Notes under the pieces: generated by a model
Told to the model about the DNA's origin: nothing
Databases searched by the model: none
What the model saw: the letters and a program-made list of their open reading frames with translations, nothing else
Origin: an uncultured Alphaproteobacteria bacterium
GTDB lineage: Bacteria > Pseudomonadota > Alphaproteobacteria > Reyranellales > Reyranellaceae
DNA length: 5,946 bases
Direction of reading: 5' to 3'
NCBI GenBank assembly: GCA_903929895.1
Contig: CAIYWM010000099.1
Span: 1 to 5,946, forward strand
In this document: one piece after another, positions 1-5,917 of the stretch
Layout of the letters: each line of letters begins with the position of its first letter
Numbering within the stretch: position 1 is the first letter of the stretch
Program-made: the position numbers and the translations under genes

Positions 1-603
1 ATCCCGAACGGCAGCCTCGCGGTCGCCGACGGCACGGACGGTCACGGGACGGCCGATCGCCGCCGGCAGGGAAACGGAGAGTCTCGCGGCAAGCGCTTCG
101 GCCTGGGCGGCCGTGCGGCCCCAGATCGCCACGTCCTCGATGGGCCGCACCTTTGCATGCACGCGGATCAGCTCGGGCGCCAGCGCACCGGTGCCGATCA
201 TCAGCAACCGCGCGGCGTCGGGCCGCGACAGGTAGCGCGCGGCGAGGCCCGAGGCGCAGGCGGTGCGCCGCTTGGTCAGCATCGTGCCATCGAGCAGCGC
301 CAAGGTCGCGCCCGTGCTGCCGTCGAGCAGCAGGTACTGGCCGTAGATCGAGGGCAGCGACCGCTTTCCGTTGTCGGGGAACACCGTCACGACCTTGACG
401 CCGACGCGGCCCGAGGCTCCTGTGGTCCAGGCCGGCATGAGCAACAGCATCGCATCGGCCGAACCGGGACCGAGCGGCTCCCGGATCGGATGATGATGCC
501 TCACCGGCATCTCGCAGCCCGCCCGGAACAGGCCGTCGAGCCGGTCGATCAGCGCGAGGTCGTCCAGGGCGGCGTCGATCTCGGCCGCCGACAGGACCTT
601 CAT
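1..603 (-). CDS. Ornithine cyclodeaminase / mu-crystallin family protein, partial (C-terminus outside window)
   Basis: Reading the - strand from the ATG at 603 gives 201 uninterrupted codons to the window edge; family members are usually about 310-330 residues, so roughly the last third is missing. Visible family marks are RHHH at residues 35-38, the KVVTVFPDN stretch with Lys70, the LDGTMLTKRRT segment with Arg113, and the start of the Rossmann-like dinucleotide site, IGTGALA, at 136-142. Lys70 and Arg113 fall where the substrate-contacting Lys and Arg of ornithine cyclodeaminase lie. The family uses NAD(P)(H) and includes ornithine cyclodeaminase, alanine dehydrogenase, ketimine and pyrroline-2-carboxylate reductases and mu-crystallin, so the substrate cannot be assigned. 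The start overlaps the stop of the upstream LapA-domain gene as ATGA. No good Shine-Dalgarno is seen, so translation is probably coupled. The protein is likely cytosolic. Confidence 0.88.
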   Translation of the reverse strand, partial: MKVLSAAEIDAALDDLALIDRLDGLFRAGCEMPVRHHHPIREPLGPGSADAMLLLMPAWTTGASGRVGVKVVTVFPDNGKRSLPSIYGQYLLLDGSTGATLALLDGTMLTKRRTACASGLAARYLSRPDAARLLMIGTGALAPELIRVHAKVRPIEDVAIWGRTAAQAEALAARLSVSLPAAIGRPVTVRAVGDREAAVRD

Positions 604-1001
604 GAAAACGGGCCCCGGGTGGCACGCGTGCCAAGCTCGGGTGCTACTAGGGCGCTCTGCCGCTCGAGGGCCCGCTGGTCACGCGGGGCCGGGCCGGCGG
701 ACGCCGCCGGCTGTGCCGCAGCATGTGCGGCCCTGAGGCGCGCGACTTCCCGATCCAGCCGGGCGGCCTCGCCGCCGGCTTCCCGGGCGCGACGCCGGTG
801 ATGACGGCCGGCCCACCAGCCCATGCTGAGCCCCGCCAGGACGCCCAGCATCAGCATGGCGATGACCAGAAGATAGACCGGCATCACGATGATATGCGGC
901 AACGGCCACAGCGCGAGCTGGACAGGCTGCGGATTGCTGACCGCGACCAGGACGCCGATCAGGATGAAGAGCAGGAAAAGGACGCGGGAGAGGATCTTCA
1001 T
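600..1001 (-). CDS. LapA-domain (DUF1049-like) small membrane protein
   Basis: This 133-residue protein has two hydrophobic segments, about residues 5-22 and 37-62. A short loop with the SNPQPVQLALWPLP motif joins them and is typical of the LapA/DUF1049 family. Next come an Arg/His-rich cytoplasmic anchor (RHHRRRAR, 66-73), a heptad-like stretch at about 75-97 that could be a coiled coil, and an Ala/Pro-rich tail. In E. coli, LapA works with LapB in controlling LpxC and lipopolysaccharide synthesis; whether this homologue does so is unknown, and no lapB is in view. I chose the ATG at 1001 because MKILSRVL resembles the usual family start. GTG codons at 1025 and 1022 are in frame, lie just after a G-rich stretch and would add about eight residues. 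The gene starts 61 bases after ihfB and overlaps the next gene by 4 bases, so an ihfB-lapA-cyclodeaminase transcript is likely. Confidence 0.8.
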   Translation of the reverse strand: MKILSRVLFLLFILIGVLVAVSNPQPVQLALWPLPHIIVMPVYLLVIAMLMLGVLAGLSMGWWAGRHHRRRAREAGGEAARLDREVARLRAAHAAAQPAASAGPAPRDQRALERQSALVAPELGTRATRGPFS

Positions 1002-1062
1002 GCGGGGCGGAGCATGCCACACCACGCCCCCGCGACGCGAGGCGGACGATCAGTCCGGCGCG

Positions 1063-1398
1063 CTACTTCTTTTCGTCGTCCGTGGGTTCCGGCGGCAGCA
1101 GGCCGGCTGCGCGAGCGGCCTCCTTGTTCAGGCGGTCGCGCAGGTCCTTGCCGGTCTTGAAGTAGGGCACGCGCTTGGAGGCGACGGACACCTGCTCGCC
1201 GGTGCGCGGGTTGCGACCGGTGCGCGGATCGCGCTTCTTCACGGAGAACGCGCCGAAACCGCGCAGCTCGACCCTGTGACCGGACGCCAGAGCCTTGGAA
1301 ATCTCATCGAACACGGTCGCGACGATCCGCTCGACATCTCTCTGGTAGAGATGCGGATTCCGGGCCGCCAGGCGCGCAATCAGCTCGGACTTGGTCAT
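1063..1398 (-). CDS. ihfB: Integration host factor subunit beta
   Basis: The 111-residue product belongs to the HU/IHF family of DNA-bending proteins. IHF beta pairs with IHF alpha (not in this window) and bends DNA sharply at specific sites in promoters, origins and recombination loci. The N-terminus MTKSELI, the RGFGAF core at 46-51, the beta-arm RTGRNPRTG at 59-67 with its intercalating Pro64, and [12 protein letters not shown] at 80-91 match IHF beta better than HU. Glu44 and Arg46, which in the E. coli beta subunit read the TTR half of the consensus, occupy the same positions. The tail after residue 92 is about 17 residues longer than in E. coli and ends acidic, which is common in alphaproteobacteria. 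The ATG at 1398 is preceded by GGAA at a suitable distance. The gene follows the rpsA terminator and appears to have its own promoter with IHF-like sites. Confidence 0.96.
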   Translation of the reverse strand: MTKSELIARLAARNPHLYQRDVERIVATVFDEISKALASGHRVELRGFGAFSVKKRDPRTGRNPRTGEQVSVASKRVPYFKTGKDLRDRLNKEAARAAGLLPPEPTDDEKK

Positions 1399-1440
1399 CG
1401 CGGTTCCATGGCGGGCCGTTCAGGCCCAGAGAAAAGTCGT

Positions 1441-1453
1441 TAAGTCCTTGATA
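1441..1453 (-). promoter_or_regulatory. Candidate IHF binding site over the ihfB -10 box
   Basis: The - strand reads TATCAAGGACTTA, which fits the E. coli IHF core consensus WATCAANNNNTTR at every specified position. It overlaps three bases of the proposed -10 hexamer and covers the expected start point, so bound IHF would be expected to block initiation. Negative autoregulation of IHF genes is known in E. coli. The IHF beta encoded just downstream keeps Glu44 and Arg46, the residues that recognise TTR. Binding here is an inference. Confidence 0.55.
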
Positions 1454-1478
1454 TTAAACTGGATAACGGTGTCGTCAA
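1451..1478 (-). promoter_or_regulatory. Candidate sigma70-type promoter of ihfB
   Basis: On the - strand TTGACG (1478-1473, five of six matches to the -35 consensus) is followed after 16 bases by TAATAT (1456-1451, four of six matches to the -10). It lies in an A/T-richer stretch between the rpsA terminator and ihfB. Transcription would start near 1444 and give a leader of about 45 bases. The position explains how ihfB is expressed after rpsA terminates. This is inferred from the motif only. Confidence 0.6.
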
Positions 1479-1481
1479 GTC

Positions 1482-1494
1482 TAAGCCCTTGAAA
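1482..1494 (-). promoter_or_regulatory. Second IHF-like half of a tandem repeat upstream of the ihfB -35
   Basis: The - strand reads TTTCAAGGGCTTA, identical at 11 of 13 positions to the site at 1441-1453 and in the same orientation. It departs from the IHF consensus at one base (T for A at position 2). The two copies start 41 bp apart, close to four helical turns, and flank the promoter. It lies between the terminator tail and the -35. It could be a weaker IHF site or half of an operator for another regulator. Confidence 0.4.
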
Positions 1495-1495
1495 G

Positions 1496-1529
1496 CAAAA
1501 GAAAAGGCCGACCCTTGCGGGTCGGCCTT
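1496..1529 (-). terminator. Rho-independent terminator of rpsA
   Basis: A perfect 11-bp inverted repeat (arms 1504-1514 and 1519-1529, AAGGCCGACCC and its complement) encloses a four-base loop. On the - strand it is followed by TTTTCTTTT, the expected U-rich tail. It lies 24 bases after the rpsA stop codon. The tail is on the - strand side only, so it should serve rpsA and not a + strand transcript. Confidence 0.92.
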
Positions 1530-1553
1530 GCCGTAAACCATGATGAAAACGGC

Positions 1554-3281
1554 CTACTTTTCTTCGTCGTCGGCCTCGGCCCTCTTCTTGAGAGCCGCAC
1601 CCAGGATGTCGCCCAGGCTGGCGCCCGAGTCGGACGAACCGAAGTCGGCCATCGCCTTCTTCTCTTCGTCGAGTTCGCGGGCCTTGACCGACAGCACGAC
1701 CCGGCGCGAGGCCTTGTCGATGTTGGTGATCTTGGCGTCGAGCTTGTCGCCGATCGCGTAGCGGTCGGGACGCTGCTCGGAGCGGTCGCGGCTGAGCTCC
1801 GTCTTGCGGATGAAGCCGGGGATGCCGTCCTGCACCGTGACGTCGATGCCGTTGTCCTGGATGCCGGCCACGATGACGGTGACGACGTCGCCCTTCTTGG
1901 CGACCGCGCCGACCTTCTCGAACGGATCGTTGGCCAGCTGCTTGATGCCGAGCGAGATGCGCTCCTTGTCCATGTCGACGTCGAGGACCTTGACCTGGAC
2001 CTGGTCGCCCTTCTTGTAGTCGCGGATCGCCTCTTCGCCGGCCTTGTCCCAGCTCAGGTCGCTGAGATGGACCATGCCGTCGATGTCGCCGGGCAGGCCC
2101 ACGAACAGGCCGAACTCGGTGATGTTGCGAACCTCGCCCTCGATCTCGGTGCCGGCCGGGTACTGGTCGGCGAAGCTTTCCCACGGGTTGGCCATGCACT
2201 GCTTGAGGCCGAGCGAGATGCGGCGCTTGGACATGTCGACGTCCAGCACCATCACTTCGACTTCCTGGGAGGTCGACACGATCTTGCCGGGGTGCACGTT
2301 CTTCTTGGTCCAGCTCATCTCGGAGACGTGGACCAGACCCTCGACGCCCGGCTCCAGCTCGACGAACGCGCCGTAGTCGGTGATGTTGGTGACGCGGCCC
2401 TTGAGCTTGAGGCCGACCGGGTACTTGGCACCCGCGCCGTCCCACGGATCGCTCATCAGCTGCTTCATGCCCAGCGAGATGCGCTGCGTCTCGGGGTTGA
2501 AGCGGACGACCTGCACCTTGACCTGCTGGCCGATGGTGAGGGCTTCCGACGGATGGTTGATGCGCTTCCAGGCGATGTCGGTGACATGGAGCAGGCCGTC
2601 GACGCCGCCCAGATCCACGAACGCGCCGTAGTCGGTGATGTTCTTCACGACGCCGTCGAGCACCTGGCCCTCCGACAGCGCGCCCATCAGGCGCGTGCGG
2701 TCCTCGGCGCGGGTCTCTTCCATGACGGCGCGGCGCGACACGACGATGTTGCCGCGGCGGCGGTCCATCTTGAGGATGGCGAACTGCTGGGCCTGGCCCA
2801 TCAGCGGGCCGACATCGCGCACCGGACGCACGTCGACCTGGCTGCCCGGCAGGAAGGCCACGGCGCCCGACAGGTCGACCGTGAAGCCACCCTTCACGCG
2901 GCCGAAAATCGTGCCCATGACGCGTTCCTGGTCGGTGAACGCCTTCTCGAGAACGGTCCAGGCCTCCTCGCGGCGAGCCTTGTCGCGCGACAGGACGGCC
3001 TCGCCCTCCTTGTTCTCCATGCGATCGACGAAGATGTCGACCACGTCGCCTTCCTTGACTTCCGGGGAGGCGCCGCCGTTGGAGAACTCACGCAGTGCGA
3101 CGCGGCCCTCGGACTTGAGGCCGACATCCACCACGACGAAATCGTTGGCAATGCGAATGACGCGGCCCTTGACGACCGTGCCTTCGAAGCTCGACGAACC
3201 GCCCAGCGATTCATCGAGGAGTGCTGCGAACTCTGCGCTGGCGGCATCGTTCGGGGTACGCAGGGCGCTGCCCTTGGCCAT
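1554..3281 (-). CDS. rpsA: 30S ribosomal protein S1
   Basis: S1 binds mRNA single-stranded regions on the 30S subunit and helps initiation, especially on structured or weak leaders. The 575-residue product has six S1 (OB-fold) repeats at about residues 33-101, 120-186, 206-274, 291-361, 378-448 and 463-533. Repeats 3 and 4 have the conserved ITDYGAFV core and repeat 5 the variant ITEFGLFV; each ends in a RISLG motif. Repeats 1, 2 and 6 are more divergent, as is usual for the ribosome-binding and terminal domains. The tail after 545 holds an [13 protein letters not shown] segment and an acidic end. Length is normal for the class. The ATG at 3281 is fixed by AAGGAG seven bases upstream. The gene follows cmk after 151 bases and ends at a strong terminator. 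An S1 leader mechanism for self-control is plausible. Confidence 0.98.
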   Translation of the reverse strand: MAKGSALRTPNDAASAEFAALLDESLGGSSSFEGTVVKGRVIRIANDFVVVDVGLKSEGRVALREFSNGGASPEVKEGDVVDIFVDRMENKEGEAVLSRDKARREEAWTVLEKAFTDQERVMGTIFGRVKGGFTVDLSGAVAFLPGSQVDVRPVRDVGPLMGQAQQFAILKMDRRRGNIVVSRRAVMEETRAEDRTRLMGALSEGQVLDGVVKNITDYGAFVDLGGVDGLLHVTDIAWKRINHPSEALTIGQQVKVQVVRFNPETQRISLGMKQLMSDPWDGAGAKYPVGLKLKGRVTNITDYGAFVELEPGVEGLVHVSEMSWTKKNVHPGKIVSTSQEVEVMVLDVDMSKRRISLGLKQCMANPWESFADQYPAGTEIEGEVRNITEFGLFVGLPGDIDGMVHLSDLSWDKAGEEAIRDYKKGDQVQVKVLDVDMDKERISLGIKQLANDPFEKVGAVAKKGDVVTVIVAGIQDNGIDVTVQDGIPGFIRKTELSRDRSEQRPDRYAIGDKLDAKITNIDKASRRVVLSVKARELDEEKKAMADFGSSDSGASLGDILGAALKKRAEADDEEK

Positions 3282-3432
3282 TCAAACTCTCCTTCATCGA
3301 TCCCGGGCGAAACGCTGCCGCCCGTCGGCCAACCGGTTAAGTCCGGCGGATCCACTGCCTTGAAACACCGGCGCAGGAACGACACGTTCCGGCGCAGTCG
3401 CCGCTGGAAGTCTTCGATCCGCCGGCGGCGAC
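3282..3432 (-). promoter_or_regulatory. Structured cmk-rpsA intergenic leader
   Basis: This 151-base gap has three inverted repeats in order along the - strand. The first is an 8-bp stem (3425-3432 with 3397-3404) with a 20-base loop, beginning directly after the cmk stop. The second is a 6-bp stem (3376-3381 with 3385-3390), extended by four more pairs past one mismatch (3371-3374 with 3392-3395). The third is a 6-bp stem (3304-3309 with 3319-3324) just before the ribosome binding site. None is followed by a U-tract, so they are unlikely to be intrinsic terminators. I see no convincing promoter here, so rpsA may be read from aroA-cmk. By analogy with the E. coli rpsA leader, which folds into consecutive hairpins, this could mediate S1 feedback. 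Confidence 0.4.
3289..3294 (-). promoter_or_regulatory. Strong ribosome binding site of rpsA
   Basis: AAGGAG on the - strand lies seven bases before the ATG at 3281. It settles the start. It also contrasts with the E. coli rpsA leader, which is known for lacking a good Shine-Dalgarno sequence. Confidence 0.85.
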
Positions 3433-4065
3433 TTACGGCCCGGAGGATCGAAAGCCCTTGCACTCGATGAACGCCAAAGCGGCGGCGAAGGCCGCGTCGG
3501 CATCCATGTCGCTGGTATCGAGGTGGTAAGCATCGGGTGCGGCTTTGAGTGGTGCTGCCGCCCGTTCGCTATCGCGACGGTCCCGCTCCGCCATCTCGGC
3601 AAGAACGCGCGGCTTTATAGTGTCGACACCCTTGGTGCGCAACTCCCGGTACCGCCGTTCGGCCCGTGCCTCGACGCTGGCGGTGACAAATAATTTTACG
3701 GGCGCATCGGGGCAAATGACGGTGCCGGTATCCCGCCCGTCGAGAACCGCACCCGCCGCCTGGGTGGCGAATTTCCGCTGGAAATCCAGAAGGTTGGCCC
3801 GAACCTCTGGAATCGCGGCGACTTTCGACGCGGCCTGGCCCGCCACGTCGGTGCGCAGCTCGGGGTCGGCCAGGTCCGACGGATCGAGGCTGCCAGCAAT
3901 CTCGACCGGCGAACGGCCGGTCTTTTCCGCCTTCAGCCCGACCGCGCGATAGAGCAGCCCGGTGTCGAGGTGCGGCAGGCCGAAATGGTCGGCCAGCCGG
4001 CGGGCGAGCGTGCCCTTTCCGGCGCCTGCGGGCCCGTCGATCGTGATGACCGGCCCTGTCGTCAC
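3433..4065 (-). CDS. cmk: Cytidylate kinase (CMP/dCMP kinase)
   Basis: The 210-residue enzyme transfers phosphate from ATP to CMP or dCMP in pyrimidine nucleotide synthesis and salvage in the cytosol. The P-loop GPAGAGKGT is at residues 11-19, [10 protein letters not shown] at 33-42, the CMP-binding DGRDTGT at 109-115, and the lid region RDRRDSERA at 161-169 with its conserved Arg/Asp residues. DGRDIGT is the usual form of the third motif, so Thr113 is a mild change. The start is GTG at 4065, overlapping the aroA stop as GTGA, which indicates coupling; longer in-frame readings upstream lie inside aroA and have no family support. The length is normal for the class. The gene ends with TAA 151 bases before rpsA. 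Confidence 0.96.
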   Translation of the reverse strand: MTTGPVITIDGPAGAGKGTLARRLADHFGLPHLDTGLLYRAVGLKAEKTGRSPVEIAGSLDPSDLADPELRTDVAGQAASKVAAIPEVRANLLDFQRKFATQAAGAVLDGRDTGTVICPDAPVKLFVTASVEARAERRYRELRTKGVDTIKPRVLAEMAERDRRDSERAAAPLKAAPDAYHLDTSDMDADAAFAAALAFIECKGFRSSGP

Positions 4066-5504
4066 GCCGACTCGATCCGGGCCCCGAGCGCGCCCATCAG
4101 CCGGGCGAAACCCGGGAAGCTGGTGTCGATCGGCGAGCCGTCGTCGACCGCCACGCCATCGCGCGAGGCCAATCCCAGCACGAGAAAGGCCATGGCGATC
4201 CGATGGTCGAGGTGGGTGACCACCGTCCCGCCGCCGACCGGCGCCGCGCCGGTGCCGTGCACGAACAGCGTATCGGCACCCATTTCGTGGCGAACGCCGT
4301 TGACCGCGAGTCCGGCCGACACGCTGGCCAGCCGGTCGCTCTCCTTGGCGCGCAGCTCGGCCAGACCCAGCATGCGGGTGGTGCCGCGGGCGCAGGCCGC
4401 CGCCACGGCGAGGATCGGATACTCGTCGATCATCGACGGCGCCCGCTCGGGCGGGACCTCGACCCCGGTCAGCTCTCCGCCCTTGACCCGGAGGTCGGCC
4501 ACCGGCTCGCCGCCGACCTCGCGCGCGTTCTCGGCCGTGATGTCGGCGCCCATTTCGCGCAGCGTGTCGTAGAGGCCGGCGCGCAGAGGGTTGAGGCCGA
4601 CATTCTCGACCGTGACGTCGCTGCCCGGCCGGATCGCCGCCGCCACGACGGCGAAGGCCGCCGACGAGGGATCGCCCGGCACCACGATGTCGCGCGCCTT
4701 GAGTTCGGGCCAGCCGACGACGGTGATTCGCGTGCCGCCACCGTCCGCCGGCCCCACCCGCACCTCGGCGCCGAAATGGCGCAGCATGCGCTCGGTATGG
4801 TCGCGCGTGGCCTCGGGTTCGATCACGGTGGTCTCGCCCGCGGTATTCAGGCCGGCCAGCAGGATGGCGCTCTTCACCTGTGCTGAGGCGACCGGAAGGC
4901 GGTACTCGATCGGCACCATCTCGTCGGTACCGACGATGGCGAGCGGCATGCGACCGCCCTCGCGTGCCTCGAAGCGGGCGCCCATCTGTGACAGCGGCCC
5001 GATGACCCGCTGCATTGGCCGGCGGCGCAGCGAGGCGTCGCCGGTCATAAAGCTGGTGAAGCGATGGCTGGCCAGGATGCCGGAAAGCAGGCGCGCCGAC
5101 GTCCCGGAATTGCCGAGGTCGAGCACATTGTCGGGCTCGCGTGCACCACCGACACCAAATCCTCGCACGCGCCACGCACCGCCGCCTTCGTGCTCGACCT
5201 GGGCGCCCAACGCCCGCAGGGCGGCGGCCGTCGCCAGCACGTCCTCACCCTCCAGGAGGCCGGTGATTCGGGTTTCGCCCAGAGCGAGGGCGCCGAACAT
5301 CAGGGAGCGATGGGAAACCGACTTGTCGCCGGGAGCCCGGACGCGGCCCTGCAACCGGTCCACGGGGCGGGCGATGAGCTTCGCCGGAGCGGCATGAGCG
5401 GACAGGGCGGTCTCCACGGCGAAAGTGGGCGGAAGGCAGTTGCGGCGCGGCGCCCTCCTAGCATGCCCGAATTTGGTTTTGACAGGGTGAAAGACGCGTG
5501 ACAT
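4062..5504 (-). CDS. aroA: 3-phosphoshikimate 1-carboxyvinyltransferase (EPSP synthase, class II)
   Basis: This enzyme joins phosphoenolpyruvate to shikimate-3-phosphate, the sixth step of the shikimate pathway to chorismate. In 480-residue numbering the motifs are GDKSVSHRS 59-67, GNSGTS 131-136, [10 protein letters not shown] 155-164, SAQVKS 207-212, RDHTE 234-238, [11 protein letters not shown] 360-370, KESDR 387-391 and DHRIAM 433-438. RDHTE and overall similarity place it with CP4-like class II enzymes. Gly134 sits where CP4 has the alanine linked to glyphosate insensitivity, so this enzyme carries the common residue there. It is longer than the usual 430-450 because of about 33 Arg-rich residues before the conserved start. 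The ATG at 5504 is favoured by GAGGGAG upstream and a plausible promoter at 5540-5568. A CTG at 5405 after GGAG is an alternative. It overlaps cmk by 4 bases. Confidence 0.96.
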   Translation of the reverse strand: MSRVFHPVKTKFGHARRAPRRNCLPPTFAVETALSAHAAPAKLIARPVDRLQGRVRAPGDKSVSHRSLMFGALALGETRITGLLEGEDVLATAAALRALGAQVEHEGGGAWRVRGFGVGGAREPDNVLDLGNSGTSARLLSGILASHRFTSFMTGDASLRRRPMQRVIGPLSQMGARFEAREGGRMPLAIVGTDEMVPIEYRLPVASAQVKSAILLAGLNTAGETTVIEPEATRDHTERMLRHFGAEVRVGPADGGGTRITVVGWPELKARDIVVPGDPSSAAFAVVAAAIRPGSDVTVENVGLNPLRAGLYDTLREMGADITAENAREVGGEPVADLRVKGGELTGVEVPPERAPSMIDEYPILAVAAACARGTTRMLGLAELRAKESDRLASVSAGLAVNGVRHEMGADTLFVHGTGAAPVGGGTVVTHLDHRIAMAFLVLGLASRDGVAVDDGSPIDTSFPGFARLMGALGARIESA

Positions 5505-5507
5505 ACG
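5479..5507 (+). promoter_or_regulatory. Candidate sigma70-type promoter of the zinc-ribbon gene
   Basis: A perfect TTGACA (5479-5484) is followed after 17 bases by CATACG (5502-5507), a weak -10 with three of six matches. Transcription would start near 5514 and give a leader of about 47 bases before the GTG at 5561. Most of this promoter lies within the first codons of aroA on the other strand. Confidence 0.45.
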
Positions 5508-5509
5508 CG

Positions 5510-5516
5510 CTCCCTC
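5510..5516 (-). promoter_or_regulatory. Ribosome binding site supporting the long aroA start
   Basis: GAGGGAG on the - strand ends five bases before the ATG at 5504. No comparable signal precedes the in-frame GTG at 5417. GGAG does precede the CTG at 5405 by six bases, so the choice is favoured but not certain. Confidence 0.5.
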
Positions 5517-5517
5517 G

Positions 5518-5532
5518 CGGCCCGTTCGGCCG
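5518..5532. repeat. Inverted repeat between aroA and the zinc-ribbon gene
   Basis: CGGCC and GGCCG arms (5518-5522 and 5528-5532) flank a five-base spacer. It lies exactly in the stretch that both predicted transcripts would share. A short hairpin or a regulator site are both possible, but five GC pairs in GC-rich DNA can occur by chance. Confidence 0.3.
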
Positions 5533-5539
5533 ATTCCAG

Positions 5540-5568
5540 CTTATTTGCAGGAGATTCAGCGTGGTCAA
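5540..5568 (-). promoter_or_regulatory. Candidate sigma70-type promoter of aroA
   Basis: On the - strand TTGACC (5568-5563) and AATAAG (5545-5540) are separated by 17 bases, with five of six and four of six consensus matches. The -35 lies in the first codons of the oppositely directed zinc-ribbon gene. Transcription would begin near 5533 and give a leader of about 29 bases before the ATG at 5504. It is known from sequence pattern only. Confidence 0.45.
5549..5553 (+). promoter_or_regulatory. Ribosome binding site fixing the GTG start of the zinc-ribbon gene
   Basis: AGGAG lies seven bases before the GTG at 5561. It decides in favour of this start over the in-frame ATG at 5498, which would add 21 residues of no family likeness and overlap the aroA start. 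Confidence 0.85.
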
Positions 5569-5917
5569 AGCAAGCTGGGGCACCAAACGCACCTGCCAGA
5601 GCTGTGCAGCGCGCTTCTACGACCTGAACAAGAGCCCGATCAAATGCCCGAAGTGCGGGCGTGAGCACGATCGCGAGGACTTCGTGAAGGTCCGCCGGGG
5701 TCGCGGCGCCGCCGCGGCGACGGCAGCAGCGGCAGCCGCTGCGGCAGCGGCAGCGGCCAAGGCAGCGGCCGCCAAGAAGAAGGTGGACGATCTGGACGGC
5801 GACGACTTGCCCGATGCGGACGGCGACGACGCGCTGGCGGCGGACGACCTGGACGATGACGAGGACGATATCGAGGTTGAGGTCGAAGTCGACGATAAGG
5901 GAGAAGGCGACCGCTAG
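5561..5917 (+). CDS. TIGR02300-type (FYDLN acid) zinc-ribbon protein of unknown function
   Basis: The 118-residue product begins MVKASWGTKRTCQSC and contains ARFYDLN at residues 17-23, the signature of a small family found next to aroA in alphaproteobacteria. Cys12, Cys15, Cys29 and Cys32 form CxxC-13-CxxC, a likely zinc ribbon. A basic segment (KVRRGRG, 43-49) leads to an alanine tract at 50-71 broken by Thr54 and Lys67, then KKK at 72-74. Residues 75-118 form an acidic tail with 24 Asp or Glu of 44. There is no signal peptide or membrane segment, so it should be cytosolic. A nucleic-acid or RNA-polymerase partner is imaginable from the zinc ribbon and acidic tail, but no function is established to my knowledge. 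It is divergent to aroA across a 56-base gap. The last 29 bases of the window after its stop show nothing. Confidence 0.9.
   Translation: MVKASWGTKRTCQSCAARFYDLNKSPIKCPKCGREHDREDFVKVRRGRGAAAATAAAAAAAAAAAAKAAAAKKKVDDLDGDDLPDADGDDALAADDLDDDEDDIEVEVEVDDKGEGDR
5708..5773 (+). repeat. GCN-codon tract encoding polyalanine
   Basis: Twenty of 22 successive codons are GCN (alanine), mixing GCC, GCG, GCA and GCT. The tract links the zinc ribbon to the acidic tail. Several short GCAGCG-like units recur, so the length could vary among strains. Because the codons are mixed it is not a pure trinucleotide repeat. Confidence 0.85.

Noticed and set aside
157..801. + strand open frame of 214 codons over the cyclodeaminase and LapA-domain genes
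   Set aside because: The composition is Arg/Ala/Gln-rich without motifs, and both - strand genes under it have clear family signatures.
1036..1062. Small hairpin after the ihfB stop as a terminator
   Set aside because: Only about five base pairs and no T-run on the - strand; transcription probably continues into the LapA-domain gene.
1413..1427. Short hairpin (GGGCC/GGCCC) in the ihfB leader
   Set aside because: Five pairs with a five-base loop are expected by chance in this GC-rich DNA, and no U-tract or ribosome-site masking is evident.
1420..2445. - strand open frame of about 340 codons in a second frame of rpsA
   Set aside because: It is an Arg/Gly/His-rich shadow of the S1 repeats; the apparent internal repetition comes from the repeated S1 domains.
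1982..2460. Repeated DNA segments within rpsA
   Set aside because: These are the homologous S1 domains in the same gene and not mobile or tandem DNA repeats.
1515..3470. Long + strand open frame of about 650 codons opposite rpsA
   Set aside because: It mirrors the rpsA codon pattern in GC-rich DNA. Its product is a low-complexity Asp/Leu/Val/His-rich string with no family motif, and rpsA on the other strand is certain.
4066..5175. In-frame upstream extension of cmk through aroA
   Set aside because: The extension is Arg/Gly-rich without motifs and lies within aroA in another frame. The GTG at 4065 gives the normal cmk length.
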